Source: Paenibacillus eucommiae (GTDB lineage: Bacteria > Bacillota > Bacilli > Paenibacillales > NBRC-103111). From it: DNA of 64,000 nucleotides. Where the stretch lies: positions 62,001-126,000 of the forward strand of contig NZ_JAGGLB010000029.1 of NCBI RefSeq assembly GCF_017874215.1, given 5' to 3'. The translations under genes and the position numbers were made by a program. The notes beneath the pieces are model-generated. The model had not been told where the DNA came from. It ran no database searches and saw only the letters and a program-made list of their open reading frames with translations. Every line of letters starts with the position of its first letter. The first letter of the stretch is position 1. This document shows positions 35,667 to 43,676 of this stretch, one piece after another.

Positions 35667-36923
35667 ATGGAGAGACAACCGGCCAGGCAAGCTGGCAAGC
35701 CGCTGTTTGAAAAGCCGCTAGAGGGTCACTATCCAGGCGCGACGGCCATGGGGGCGGAGGAAGCCGCTGCACTGTCCGCCGTCGCGATGGCCCGTTCGCC
35801 ATTTCGCTATTACGGATTGGATTTGCAGCATCAAACTCGAAGCTTCGAGGATCATTTCGCCCGCTATCTGAATGTCCGGTACACCTTGGGCGTCACGTCC
35901 TGTACGGCTGCGCTGTTTGTGGCGCTGAAGGCACTGCAGCTCGGGTATGGCGACAAGGTGGCGGTGCCGGCATTTACCTTTCTGGCGACAGCCGGGGCGG
36001 TCGTTTCTGCCGGTGCTGTGCCGGTATTCATTGACATCGACGACAGCATGGGCATAGACCCGCTCGACCTGGATCGTAAGCTTGCAGCCGACAACGAGAT
36101 TCGGGCCGTCATCATTGTCCCGCTGCTTGGCTATCCTTGCGATATGGCGGCGCTGTTGGCCGTTGCCGCAAAACACGGCGTGCGCGTCATTGAAGATGTG
36201 GCGCAGTCGTGCGGGGCTTCCTATGCCGGGCGCAAGTTGGGCACGTTCGGAGATATCGGCGTATTCAGCTTCCAGATGAATAAACTCATCACTGCCGGCG
36301 ATGGCGGGGCGGTCGTGACCAGCGATCCGGCATTGTTCATCCGGGCCGTGCGCTATCACGACCAGGGAATATTCCGCGAGCAGGAAAGGTACGGGCTCCA
36401 ATCGCCCGACGAGGCAGACGCATTCGCGGGGCTGAATTTTCGCATGAGCGAATTTACCGGCGCAGCCATGGGGGCACAACTGGTGAAATTGCCGGACATC
36501 CTGCGTCGGATGCGGATCGTTCACGACTTGGTCCGCGGCGAACTGCAAGCACGGGCGCCACAGCTGCGCCTGCGCAAGCTGTACGACGAAGAGGGCTGTG
36601 CAGGCTGTTATGTGGCGCTTGTGCTGCCGACGCCGGACATTGCGCAAGAGTTTATCCGGGCGCTTGCGGCGGACAATATTACATCGTACCTGCTGTATGG
36701 CGGCATGCCGCTGTTCCGCCGGGACATATTCCGGCTGCGGCGCACGGCGGAGAAGGACGATTTTCCATACAACTATCCGTTTCGCAACCCAATCGAAGAC
36801 CCCGAACAGAGCTGCCCCTGCGCGATCGATCTGTGCCCTCGCACGGTGTTCATTCCGATCTCGCCCGATTTCACGCGGGAAGATGGGGAACTGCTCGTTA
36901 CGGGCATTTTGTCTTTTTTTTGA
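35667..36923 (+). CDS. DegT/DnrJ/EryC1/StrS-family aminotransferase
   Basis: The 418-residue protein fits the PLP-dependent sugar aminotransferase family: YTLGVTSCTAALFVALKALQ (phosphate site), RVIEDVAQSCGASYAGRKLG (Asp and Gln contacting PLP), and GVFSFQMNKLITAGDGGAVV with the Schiff-base Lys. A C-terminal small domain follows. GGGGGAAGC precedes the ATG. Family members make amino sugars from keto sugars, sometimes for glycans or antibiotics. In this operon it would fit with the oxidoreductases that generate keto intermediates. It ends the G+C-rich block. Confidence 0.92.
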   Translation: MERQPARQAGKPLFEKPLEGHYPGATAMGAEEAAALSAVAMARSPFRYYGLDLQHQTRSFEDHFARYLNVRYTLGVTSCTAALFVALKALQLGYGDKVAVPAFTFLATAGAVVSAGAVPVFIDIDDSMGIDPLDLDRKLAADNEIRAVIIVPLLGYPCDMAALLAVAAKHGVRVIEDVAQSCGASYAGRKLGTFGDIGVFSFQMNKLITAGDGGAVVTSDPALFIRAVRYHDQGIFREQERYGLQSPDEADAFAGLNFRMSEFTGAAMGAQLVKLPDILRRMRIVHDLVRGELQARAPQLRLRKLYDEEGCAGCYVALVLPTPDIAQEFIRALAADNITSYLLYGGMPLFRRDIFRLRRTAEKDDFPYNYPFRNPIEDPEQSCPCAIDLCPRTVFIPISPDFTREDGELLVTGILSFF

Positions 36924-36966
36924 AAGAGAAATCAATAATGTTTGTTTACTTAAAGAGGAGCCTCCA

Positions 36967-37433
36967 ATGAAAAAATTGGCGACTCGATTACGGTAGGCTA
37001 CCGATCTTTCGTCAATGCACTGCTCGCCGAGACGGCTTTTGCGAATATGGCCGACAACCCGTGCGCAATCGACAATCTCGCTCTTCGCCGGGAAATCGAT
37101 TATGCGCTCAGTCAGTCCGGATATAAGTAAGAGGCTATTCATTTTAACAATGGGGCTGCAGGTTGGCACTTATCAGACGACGCTTATGCGGAGCATCTTG
37201 TGCGGACAATAGACTGGCATGAAAGGCGTTCAGTCTGTGCCCGAATCGTGCTGGCTTTATCGACACCTGTCTGGGTCCAAAGTCAGACATCCGAGCTGGA
37301 TGCGGACAAGTGCCGATCCCTCGACGGCCGCAATGCCGGCGTGCGAAAACTTGCGGAGTGGATGGGTCTGGCGGTGAACGTCCTGCACGTCGCCGGATTC
37401 AGAATAGTAATACCAATGTATAATAAAGATTAA
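36967..37433 (+). pseudogene. Decayed SGNH/GDSL hydrolase
   Basis: AGAGGAGCC precedes an ATG at 36967, but the start frame stops after ten codons. Another frame reads KIGDSITVGYRSFVNALLAE, with the family's GDS nucleophile block, and later IHFNNGAAGWHLSDDAYAEH, which resembles the family's final block with the catalytic Asp/His region. The middle of the gene is deleted. Such esterases deacylate sugars, which fits the locus. The following 37434-37629 holds only a short minus-strand frame that I cannot name (EEYFSAYEYWIVDARDG). Confidence 0.7.
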
Positions 37434-37629
37434 TCTTGAAGGAATGAGTTTTCTCCCTTGTTTTACAAAGAAGAACTCATTTTCTTCAATGTGATATTCA
37501 GTCCATCCCGAGCATCAACAATCCAGTATTCGTAAGCTGAAAAATATTCCTCTAGCGTAAAAACGAAGGGACAGAGAAAATGGTATGATCACTTGGAGAT
37601 ATTAATCATTAATCATATTAGGAGATGTT

Positions 37630-37881
37630 ATGGATAGAGAAGATGACGGAAAAGACCTATTGAAATTAAAACAGCTCTACGCTTTTTTTATTCCGCTTGG
37701 GTTTTCTGCTAGCCTTATGACCATGTCCCACGTAATAATCAACGGGACCTTGGCCAGGTCATCCCACCCTGAAGCGATTGTAACCAGTTATGCCATTGCA
37801 TTGAGTTTGTTGGGTCTTTTTGAGAAACCTGTTACTATCTTAAGGCAGACCTGTTCAATACTGGCACGGGACCGTATATGA
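37630..37881 (+). pseudogene. N-terminal fragment of a MATE-like multi-pass transporter
   Basis: TAGGAGATG precedes the ATG. The 83-residue frame (LYAFFIPLGFSASLMTMSHV, IINGTLARSSHPEAIVTSYA, VTILRQTCSILARDR) matches the first two helices of MATE/Wzx-like proteins that Paenibacillus annotates as antimicrobial extrusion proteins. It ends at a TGA after residue 83, and no further helices are encoded downstream, so only the start of the gene survives. Confidence 0.65.
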
Positions 37882-37913
37882 GCAACGTAGTGGCACAGCA
37901 GGGATGCTAATCG

Positions 37914-38098
37914 TTACGGACATGAGCGCTGTTATTTGTAGCAAATTCCCCTGTTTAGGGAAGCTTACGGACTTCAGATCCGCTATTTGGTTCCAAAGTA
38001 GCCCAAAACCCCCTGGACAAAGCGAATAAGGGATCTGATGTCCGTAACGATCCCCAAAAGACCTTGATTCTCACAAATAGCGTATCTCATGTCCGTAA
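37914..38098. repeat. Four copies of a 25-bp intergenic repeat, arranged ++--
   Basis: Units start TTACGGACAT and end CGCTATTTG or a close variant. Copies are at 37914-37938 and 37965-37989 (plus), and 38023-38047 and 38074-38098 (minus). Opposed pairs could fold into a large hairpin. They occupy the gap 37882-38678, which has no gene. Confidence 0.8.
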
Positions 38099-38266
38099 GC
38101 TGCTGCTTTGGAGTGGCTCCGTCAAGAATCAGACACCTGCACCTGCCTGATTGTTGACTATCCGGTTGAACTATCCCTTTGAGAACGGCTTGTTCTGCGT
38201 CCTGCCATTGAAAGAAGGGGGATTGCAGACACCTTGGAGGCCAAAGCCTTGGACTCTACCCATATT

Positions 38267-38400
38267 AAATCCTGCAAAAGTGCAGGATTTTTCACCTTAA
38301 ATCGGGTATTAGCCGAGAATTCCTGCAAAAGTGCAGGAAAATAGTCACTTGGAGCGCTCAAACGGGCAAGAGACGCCTAAAATCCTGCAGATTTGCAGTA
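38267..38400. repeat. Three copies of a small palindrome (CCTGCAAAAGTGCAGG)
   Basis: The palindrome TCCTGCA/TGCAGGA with an AAAG-type loop occurs at 38267-38290 and 38320-38339, with a degenerate copy at 38382-38400. Spacing is about 55-60 bases. I see no coding function. Confidence 0.75.
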
Positions 38401-38534
38401 ATTTCCTTTACGGGTGCATTCGAGTCCATAAATGATGTACTTATGCATCTTTTTGCCCCCCAGGGTTAGTTCTTATCGGAAAGTATTCTATAGGTAGGGA
38501 AAGAGAGTAGTGGAAATAAACATTTATGTACCCA

Positions 38535-38574
38535 GTGCTTTTAACGATGAAAAACATCGGTAAAGTAGCAGCTC
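38535..38574 (+). repeat. Dispersed AACGATG palindrome, copy 1
   Basis: The stretch reads TTTTAACGATG, an A-rich loop, then CATCGGTAAAG and TAGCAGCTC. A copy with nearly the same flanks is at 62643-62682, and shorter relatives are at 46330-46413 and 62590-62620. Confidence 0.75.
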
Positions 38575-38594
38575 TTCGTCTTCCAATAAATAAA

Positions 38595-38650
38595 TTGACA
38601 CGCTTCATTGTCCTAGTGTACTATTTAAATAGTACACTAGGACAATGAAG
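38595..38650 (+). promoter_or_regulatory. Promoter with perfect 48-bp palindromic operator (YtrA-type)
   Basis: TTGACA (38595-38600) and TACTAT (38619-38624) are 18 bases apart. A perfect palindrome from 38603 to 38650 (centre ATTTAAAT, with CTAGTGTACT on one arm) covers the -10 box. The downstream operon encodes a YtrA-type GntR repressor, which in Bacillus binds AGTGTA-N-TACACT boxes, so autorepression is likely. Confidence 0.85.
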
Positions 38651-38678
38651 TTGCCTTAATATGTTGCTGGAGGAATGA

Positions 38679-39476
38679 ATGGTGAAGATATGGTGGAATT
38701 TATTTAAGAAGGAACTGGCAGTCGGGTCGAGAATGTCGATGCCTATATGGGCTTCCGTATTGCTTTTTCTATGCATGGGAGGGGCGTCGCTTTTCTTGGC
38801 TTCTTTTTTTAAGTCGGGCTTAGTAAGCCAGGTATGGCTGTTGGTTATATATTTCCACTTTATTGCCCCCTCTGTCTATATGATGATGAGCTTGTATAAA
38901 GAACGTGAGCGTTGGCCTCTGTGGCTGCAGCTGCCTCTGCGTGGATGGCAGCTGTTAGCAGCCAAGCTTGCGGCAGCGTCTGTCGAGCTAATAATGGGGC
39001 TTGTAGTTTCTGTATGCATGTTTTTATGGGTATTTGAATTGGAAGACTCCAATAACTTTTGGGAATTTGGAACTGGGGAAGGTGCTTCTACGATTAAGGC
39101 CGAGACCACGACACAAGCCCAGTATTTTTATGATTTGTTGCGTGGTGAGGGCATTTGGAGTGCTCTAGGATTTATTTTTATAGCAATTGGGATTGCTGTT
39201 GTTCTTGTGCTGTTATACATGATCGCTAAATCGTTGACTAATCGTTTTGGACGCTGGCGCTGGCCAGTTGCGATAGTGCTGTTCGGAGCCATTTCACTAT
39301 TGGAGTATATTTTCGAACAGACGAAGGAGTACAGCTTTCTTTTTAGATGGGGCCATCTTTCAGGGTTGGAAAGTGAGCCTATATATATCGGTGAAGGACT
39401 ATGGATCTTTTTGATTATGATAGTTAGCTTGTATGCAGCTGGATGGCTGCTGGACAGGAAAGTAGAGGTGAACTGA
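38679..39476 (+). CDS. ABC transporter membrane protein, YtrC/D-like
   Basis: The 265-residue protein has about six hydrophobic segments (ASVLLFLCMGGASLFLASFF first, LWIFLIMIVSLYAAGWLL last) and no ATP-binding motif. It is the first gene of a three-gene operon with a GntR regulator and an ABC ATPase, and its TGA overlaps the regulator's ATG. It is probably the membrane partner of the ATPase, by analogy with the ytr operon of Bacillus, which responds to cell-wall antibiotics. Substrate unknown. Confidence 0.78.
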   Translation: MVKIWWNLFKKELAVGSRMSMPIWASVLLFLCMGGASLFLASFFKSGLVSQVWLLVIYFHFIAPSVYMMMSLYKERERWPLWLQLPLRGWQLLAAKLAAASVELIMGLVVSVCMFLWVFELEDSNNFWEFGTGEGASTIKAETTTQAQYFYDLLRGEGIWSALGFIFIAIGIAVVLVLLYMIAKSLTNRFGRWRWPVAIVLFGAISLLEYIFEQTKEYSFLFRWGHLSGLESEPIYIGEGLWIFLIMIVSLYAAGWLLDRKVEVN

Positions 39477-39838
39477 TGGTCGAGTCATATTCGAACACAC
39501 AGCCAATCTACCTGCAGCTGGTGCAGCGAATTTGCAGACAGATTGTACGCAGAGAGGTGCAGCCAGGAGAAAAACTGCCATCAGTCAGGGATTTAGCTGT
39601 GCAGTTTGGTGTCAATCCGAACACGATACAGAGAGTGAACATGGAGCTCGAGCGTATGGGCGTAGTTGAAAGCCGAAGAGGGCAGGGCATGTTCGTGACA
39701 GAAGACAGCACGAGATTAACTTTGATGAGAGAGCATTTAAAAGAGGAGCTTATCACTAAATTTGCCAGTGAGATGAAAGAATTAGGCTATTCGGAAGATG
39801 AAATCATAGCAGGCATTCAGGCATTCTTACTGCCGTAA
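39476..39838 (+). CDS. YtrA-type GntR-family repressor
   Basis: The 120-residue protein has a winged helix (PIYLQLVQRICRQIVRREVQ, KLPSVRDLAVQFGVNPNTIQ) and a short helical tail (MREHLKEELITKFASEMKEL) instead of a large effector domain; that is the YtrA subfamily. I start it at 39476, where TGATG overlaps the permease stop. It should bind the perfect palindrome at 38603-38650 and repress this operon. Confidence 0.9.
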   Translation: MVESYSNTQPIYLQLVQRICRQIVRREVQPGEKLPSVRDLAVQFGVNPNTIQRVNMELERMGVVESRRGQGMFVTEDSTRLTLMREHLKEELITKFASEMKELGYSEDEIIAGIQAFLLP

Positions 39839-39874
39839 GGGAATGAATAAGAAACATTTTAGGAGGAGTTCGAG

Positions 39875-40615
39875 ATGGCGGAAATTGCTATTGCTGCTGA
39901 TGCAGAACCGATAGTTGTTTTTAACCGTGTGGAAAAAAGCTTTTCTGGCAAAATAGCACTTAAGGAAATTAGCTTTACGATTCCAAAGGGAATTATTGTT
40001 GGCATTGTCGGTACAAATGGCAGCGGGAAGTCGACGATTTTGAAATTGATGGCAGGCTTGCAAAGACCAGGTAAAGGCAAGGTTCTTCTGAACGGGCGTC
40101 AGGCAGAGCGCCTTAGTTCGCGGCAGGTAGCTTTTTTGCCGGAGCAGGATATGTTCTATTCGTCTTTTACCGTAGAGAAAACGCTGAATTTTTACAACGA
40201 GATGTTTACCGATTTTGATAGGAAAAAGGCCATGGAGATGATCCAATCCTTCGAGCTGCAGATGGGGCAGAAGGTAGCTCATTTGTCCAAAGGTAACCGG
40301 GCCCGGTTGAAAATAGTGCTGGCACTGGCCAGACAGGTACCTTTAATTATTATGGATGAACCGTTGTCCGGGCTCGATCCTTTAGTTCGCGAGTCGATTA
40401 TCCGCAGCTTAATTGCCACTGTCGATATGGGAGAACAGACATTGGTGATAACTACTCATGAGGTAGAAGAGGTGGAGCCCTTGCTTGATCGGGCGATGCT
40501 GATTAAGGACGGAGAACTGTGCGGCTATGAGGAAGTGGAGCGTATTCACAGCGAGCAGGGAATAGGTCTTGTAGGCTGGATGAAAAAAAATATAGAGAAA
40601 ATGAAACGTAACTAG
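39875..40615 (+). CDS. ABC transporter ATP-binding protein
   Basis: Walker A (GTNGSGKST), a signature (LSKGNRARLKI) and Walker B (PLIIMDEPLSGLDPL), with the H-loop in VITTHEVEE, are all present. At 246 residues it is a stand-alone ATPase. AGGAGG precedes the ATG. It probably powers the membrane protein two genes upstream. Regulation is by the GntR protein between them. Confidence 0.92.
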   Translation: MAEIAIAADAEPIVVFNRVEKSFSGKIALKEISFTIPKGIIVGIVGTNGSGKSTILKLMAGLQRPGKGKVLLNGRQAERLSSRQVAFLPEQDMFYSSFTVEKTLNFYNEMFTDFDRKKAMEMIQSFELQMGQKVAHLSKGNRARLKIVLALARQVPLIIMDEPLSGLDPLVRESIIRSLIATVDMGEQTLVITTHEVEEVEPLLDRAMLIKDGELCGYEEVERIHSEQGIGLVGWMKKNIEKMKRN

Positions 40616-40666
40616 TGTCCTACTCGTATGATACTACTGACTAACAACCCAGAGAGGAGACAAGCG

Positions 40667-41689
40667 ATGCATAATGATGAACCAAATCCGTGGCAGAACA
40701 GACCTCCAGAAATACCCCCGGGATTGATTAAGAAAATAATTATAGGGGTCGCGGTAGTATTTGCACTTATGGTAGGCTATTCATCGTTTTACACCGTTCA
40801 GGAGCATGAGCGGGCGGCAATGCTGACTTTTGGCAAGTATACAGGGGAGGAAGAGGCAGGGCTATATTTCAAATGGCCGTATCCAATCCAGCATGTCATT
40901 AAAGTTCCGGCGGAGCTGACACAGCGTATTTATATCGGCTACCGCCAGGAGGGCGACAAAGTCATTCCGGTTGAGGAAGAAGCGATGATGATAACGGGTG
41001 ATGAGAATATTGTTTCCGCCGATGCTGTGGTGCAGTGGAAGATCAGCAACATTCACGATTATTTGTACAACATCAGCAATCCTGAGCAGTTTCTAAGAAA
41101 TTCAGCCAGCTCCTCTATCCGCTCTGTGATTGGATCAGAAAAGCTTGACTATGCCATTACAGACGGAAAAACAGAAATTCAGGACAAAGTTAGAGAGAAG
41201 CTGTTAGAGCTTCAAGAGAAGTACCACACAGGCATCCAAATCATTGATATTAAATTCCAGGATATTGAACCGCCAAGCGGTCAAGTAGAGGAAGCCTTCC
41301 GTGAAGTAACCAACGCGCGTGAGGAAAAAAATACGAAGATCAACAATGCTACGAAGTATGAGAACGACCGCATTCCAAAAGCACGGGGTGAAGCGCAAGC
41401 TAAGCTTGAAGGCGCGGAAGCGGAGAAAAAGTCGCGGATTCTGAACGCTGAGGGTGATGTGGCTCAATTTAACGCGATTTATGCGGAATATGCCAAGAGC
41501 CCCGGAGTGACGCAAAGCCGTCTCATCTTGGAAACATTAGAGAAAATATTGCCGAGTGCCAAAATATTCGTTTCCGACTCCAACAGCGATACCGTTAAAT
41601 ATTTGCCTATTAATGAATTGCTGAAAGGCGGAGGTCAGGCTGCAGGGCAACCAGCAGGTCAGCCGGCGCAAGGAGGTGCTGCTAAGTGA
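40667..41689 (+). CDS. hflK: HflK-type SPFH membrane protease modulator
   Basis: One N-terminal membrane helix (LIKKIIIGVAVVFALMVGYS) is followed by an SPFH/Band-7 domain (TVQEHERAAMLTFGKYTGEE) and a charged coiled coil (AKLEGAEAEKKSRILNAEGD). The C-terminus is Gln/Pro/Gly-rich. In other bacteria HflK and HflC form a ring-like complex that restrains FtsH. AGAGAGGAG precedes the ATG at 40667; the frame opens at 40628. It overlaps hflC by four bases. Confidence 0.9.
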   Translation: MHNDEPNPWQNRPPEIPPGLIKKIIIGVAVVFALMVGYSSFYTVQEHERAAMLTFGKYTGEEEAGLYFKWPYPIQHVIKVPAELTQRIYIGYRQEGDKVIPVEEEAMMITGDENIVSADAVVQWKISNIHDYLYNISNPEQFLRNSASSSIRSVIGSEKLDYAITDGKTEIQDKVREKLLELQEKYHTGIQIIDIKFQDIEPPSGQVEEAFREVTNAREEKNTKINNATKYENDRIPKARGEAQAKLEGAEAEKKSRILNAEGDVAQFNAIYAEYAKSPGVTQSRLILETLEKILPSAKIFVSDSNSDTVKYLPINELLKGGGQAAGQPAGQPAQGGAAK

Positions 41690-42552
41690 AGAGAAGACTA
41701 ATTATTATGGCAGTTTCCGCATTGGGACTCATTATTTTGTTAGCTAATTCTTTGTTTGTTGTCAAGGAAGGCGAATACAAGGTCGTTCTTAAATTCGGTG
41801 AAGCCGTAAGAGTAATTGAGAACCCGGGTTTAAGTATCAAAATACCATTTATCGAAAATATCACGATGCTGCCTAAATACCAGATGACATATGAGAGCAA
41901 TCCGACCTCTATTTTAACCAAAGATAAAAAGCCGATTATCGTTGATAACTACACCGTATGGAGAATAGACGATGCGCAGAAGTTTTTGAAAACTGCACAA
42001 ACCGTTAGCGTAGGTGTACAGCGTATCGATGAGGCCGTATACAACTCGGTTCGCCGTAAGCTTTCTGAAGTCAATTACGATAATATTATTAGTGAAAACA
42101 CGGCACGGGGTAACATCAACGATGAGATAACAAGCGATGTATCTACGGCTCTTGAGCGCGATAACTATGGGATTACAGTCGTAGATGTCCGTATTAAACG
42201 TACAGACCTGCCTGAAGGTAATAAACAGAGCGTATACAATCGTATGATTTCTGACCGTCAGTCAATAGCCGCCGGATATTTATCCGAGGGTGACGAGGAG
42301 TCACGGAAAATCACTTCCAAAGCGGACCGCACAGCGATAGAGCTGATTGCACAAGCGGAAGCGGACGCTAAGAAAATCGTGGCCGAGGGTGAACAGGAAG
42401 CAGCTAAAATTTATAACCTTGCTTATGGTAAGGATCCAGCATTCTATAGCTTCTATAGAACGCTCGAAAGCTATAAAACAACGCTGATGAATGAACCGGT
42501 CATCATGCTGCCAATTGATTCACCATATGCGAAAATTTTGCTTGGTCAATAA
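41686..42552 (+). CDS. hflC: HflC-type SPFH membrane protease modulator
   Basis: The 288-residue protein starts at a GTG overlapping the hflK TGA. One N-terminal helix (IIMAVSALGLIILLANSLFV), an SPFH domain (VKEGEYKVVLKFGEAVRVIE) and a coiled coil rich in Ala/Glu (ELIAQAEADAKKIVAEGEQE) match HflC. It should pair with HflK in the membrane and modulate FtsH. A terminator follows. Confidence 0.9.
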   Translation: MKRRLIIMAVSALGLIILLANSLFVVKEGEYKVVLKFGEAVRVIENPGLSIKIPFIENITMLPKYQMTYESNPTSILTKDKKPIIVDNYTVWRIDDAQKFLKTAQTVSVGVQRIDEAVYNSVRRKLSEVNYDNIISENTARGNINDEITSDVSTALERDNYGITVVDVRIKRTDLPEGNKQSVYNRMISDRQSIAAGYLSEGDEESRKITSKADRTAIELIAQAEADAKKIVAEGEQEAAKIYNLAYGKDPAFYSFYRTLESYKTTLMNEPVIMLPIDSPYAKILLGQ

Positions 42553-42580
42553 GTCACCTATTTGGCAGTGATGCTTCATA

Positions 42581-42617
42581 AAATCCTTCAGTGCTTAATG
42601 CTGAAGGATTTTTCTTT
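42581..42617 (+). terminator. Terminator after hflC
   Basis: AAATCCTTCAG (42581-42591) pairs with CTGAAGGATTT (42601-42611), and TTTCTTTT follows. Confidence 0.9.
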
Positions 42618-42731
42618 TGTTCTCAGATAGACCCAACTGCTAGTCTGGTTAGAAGCATTGAGAGTTAAAGCTGTTTTGGGTTAAGATGGATAGAAAGATA
42701 GAAAATTTGTGTTGAGAAAGCAGGCAATTTC

Positions 42732-43550
42732 ATGGAATTCGACATGATTGTGTTACTCAAGTATTTATTTTTAGGGATGATTCAAGGATTTACAGAGCCT
42801 ATACCGATTTCCTCAAGCGGGCATCTCATTATCGCTCAGCAACTGCTTGGTGTGGAGCGGAGAGGGCTGGCTTTTGAAATTTTAACGAACACAGCTTCAT
42901 TACTCGCCATTGCTTTTATTTACCGGAAAGATATAGCCAGACTGATCCTGCATGGGTACAAGTACGTGCGTACGCGGGAGGCTGCATACAAACCGGATTT
43001 TATGTTCATTATGTATGTGGTCATCGGCACAATTCCGGCGGTAATCATCGGGCTGCTGTTCAAGGATAAAATTGAAGCTTATTTCTCTTCCGTACATATG
43101 GTAGCTATTGCTCTCCTTTTTACAGGAACCGCATTATGGCTGATCCGCAATTTGCGTGGCCGCAAACGGGATGGAGACTTGTCCGCTAAAGATGCAGTGC
43201 TCGTAGGATTAGCCCAGGCCGTTGCTTTGATTCCAGGGATCAGCCGTTCCGGGGCAACGGTCATTACGTCCATTGCAGTTGGCATGAAACAGGATACAGC
43301 ACTTCGATTTTCATTCATGCTCTACATTCCGGTAAGTCTGGGAGGTCTGGTGCTCGGTACATCCGACATTGTGAATGATCCTGACAGATCGGCATTAGCG
43401 CTTCCCTATTTGGTTGCTTTTCTAGCTACTTTAATTGTCACGTATTTCTCAATGAAATGGTTTATGAATATTATGGCGAAGGGAAATCTGAAGTATTTCG
43501 CTTACTACTGCTTCGCTGCGGGAATATTACTGTTAATTTTTCTGAGATAG
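42732..43550 (+). CDS. uppP: Undecaprenyl-diphosphatase (BacA/UppP)
   Basis: This 272-residue integral membrane enzyme recycles the lipid carrier by removing a phosphate from undecaprenyl diphosphate on the outer face. The first conserved block GMIQGFTEPIPISSSGHLII and the second, PGISRSGATVITSIAVGM, hold the catalytic Glu, Ser, His and Arg residues. Eight or so hydrophobic segments fit the family. The gene stands alone, between hflC and the Big_2 protein. It may add bacitracin tolerance, as in other Firmicutes. Confidence 0.95.
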   Translation: MEFDMIVLLKYLFLGMIQGFTEPIPISSSGHLIIAQQLLGVERRGLAFEILTNTASLLAIAFIYRKDIARLILHGYKYVRTREAAYKPDFMFIMYVVIGTIPAVIIGLLFKDKIEAYFSSVHMVAIALLFTGTALWLIRNLRGRKRDGDLSAKDAVLVGLAQAVALIPGISRSGATVITSIAVGMKQDTALRFSFMLYIPVSLGGLVLGTSDIVNDPDRSALALPYLVAFLATLIVTYFSMKWFMNIMAKGNLKYFAYYCFAAGILLLIFLR

Positions 43551-43676
43551 CATGCTTTTAGCATTTCATGTGGTGTTTTGTATTAAATTTGTAAAAAACT
43601 AAAGAAATGATGGCTGGATGCCGACATATAAGAAGAACGCCCAGAAAAGTATGGTTTTGAAATAAGGAGGCACAGC

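Noticed and set aside
35718..37169. 483-codon open frame on the minus strand
   Set aside because: It mirrors the aminotransferase gene on the other strand in a G+C-rich block; its protein is Arg/His/Gln-rich and without recognisable domains.
38158..38361. 67-codon minus-strand frame
   Set aside because: Built over the palindromic repeats; no ribosome site or homology-like features.
37914..38400. Repeat clusters considered as a CRISPR array
   Set aside because: Copies are in both orientations, with irregular spacing and no cas genes.
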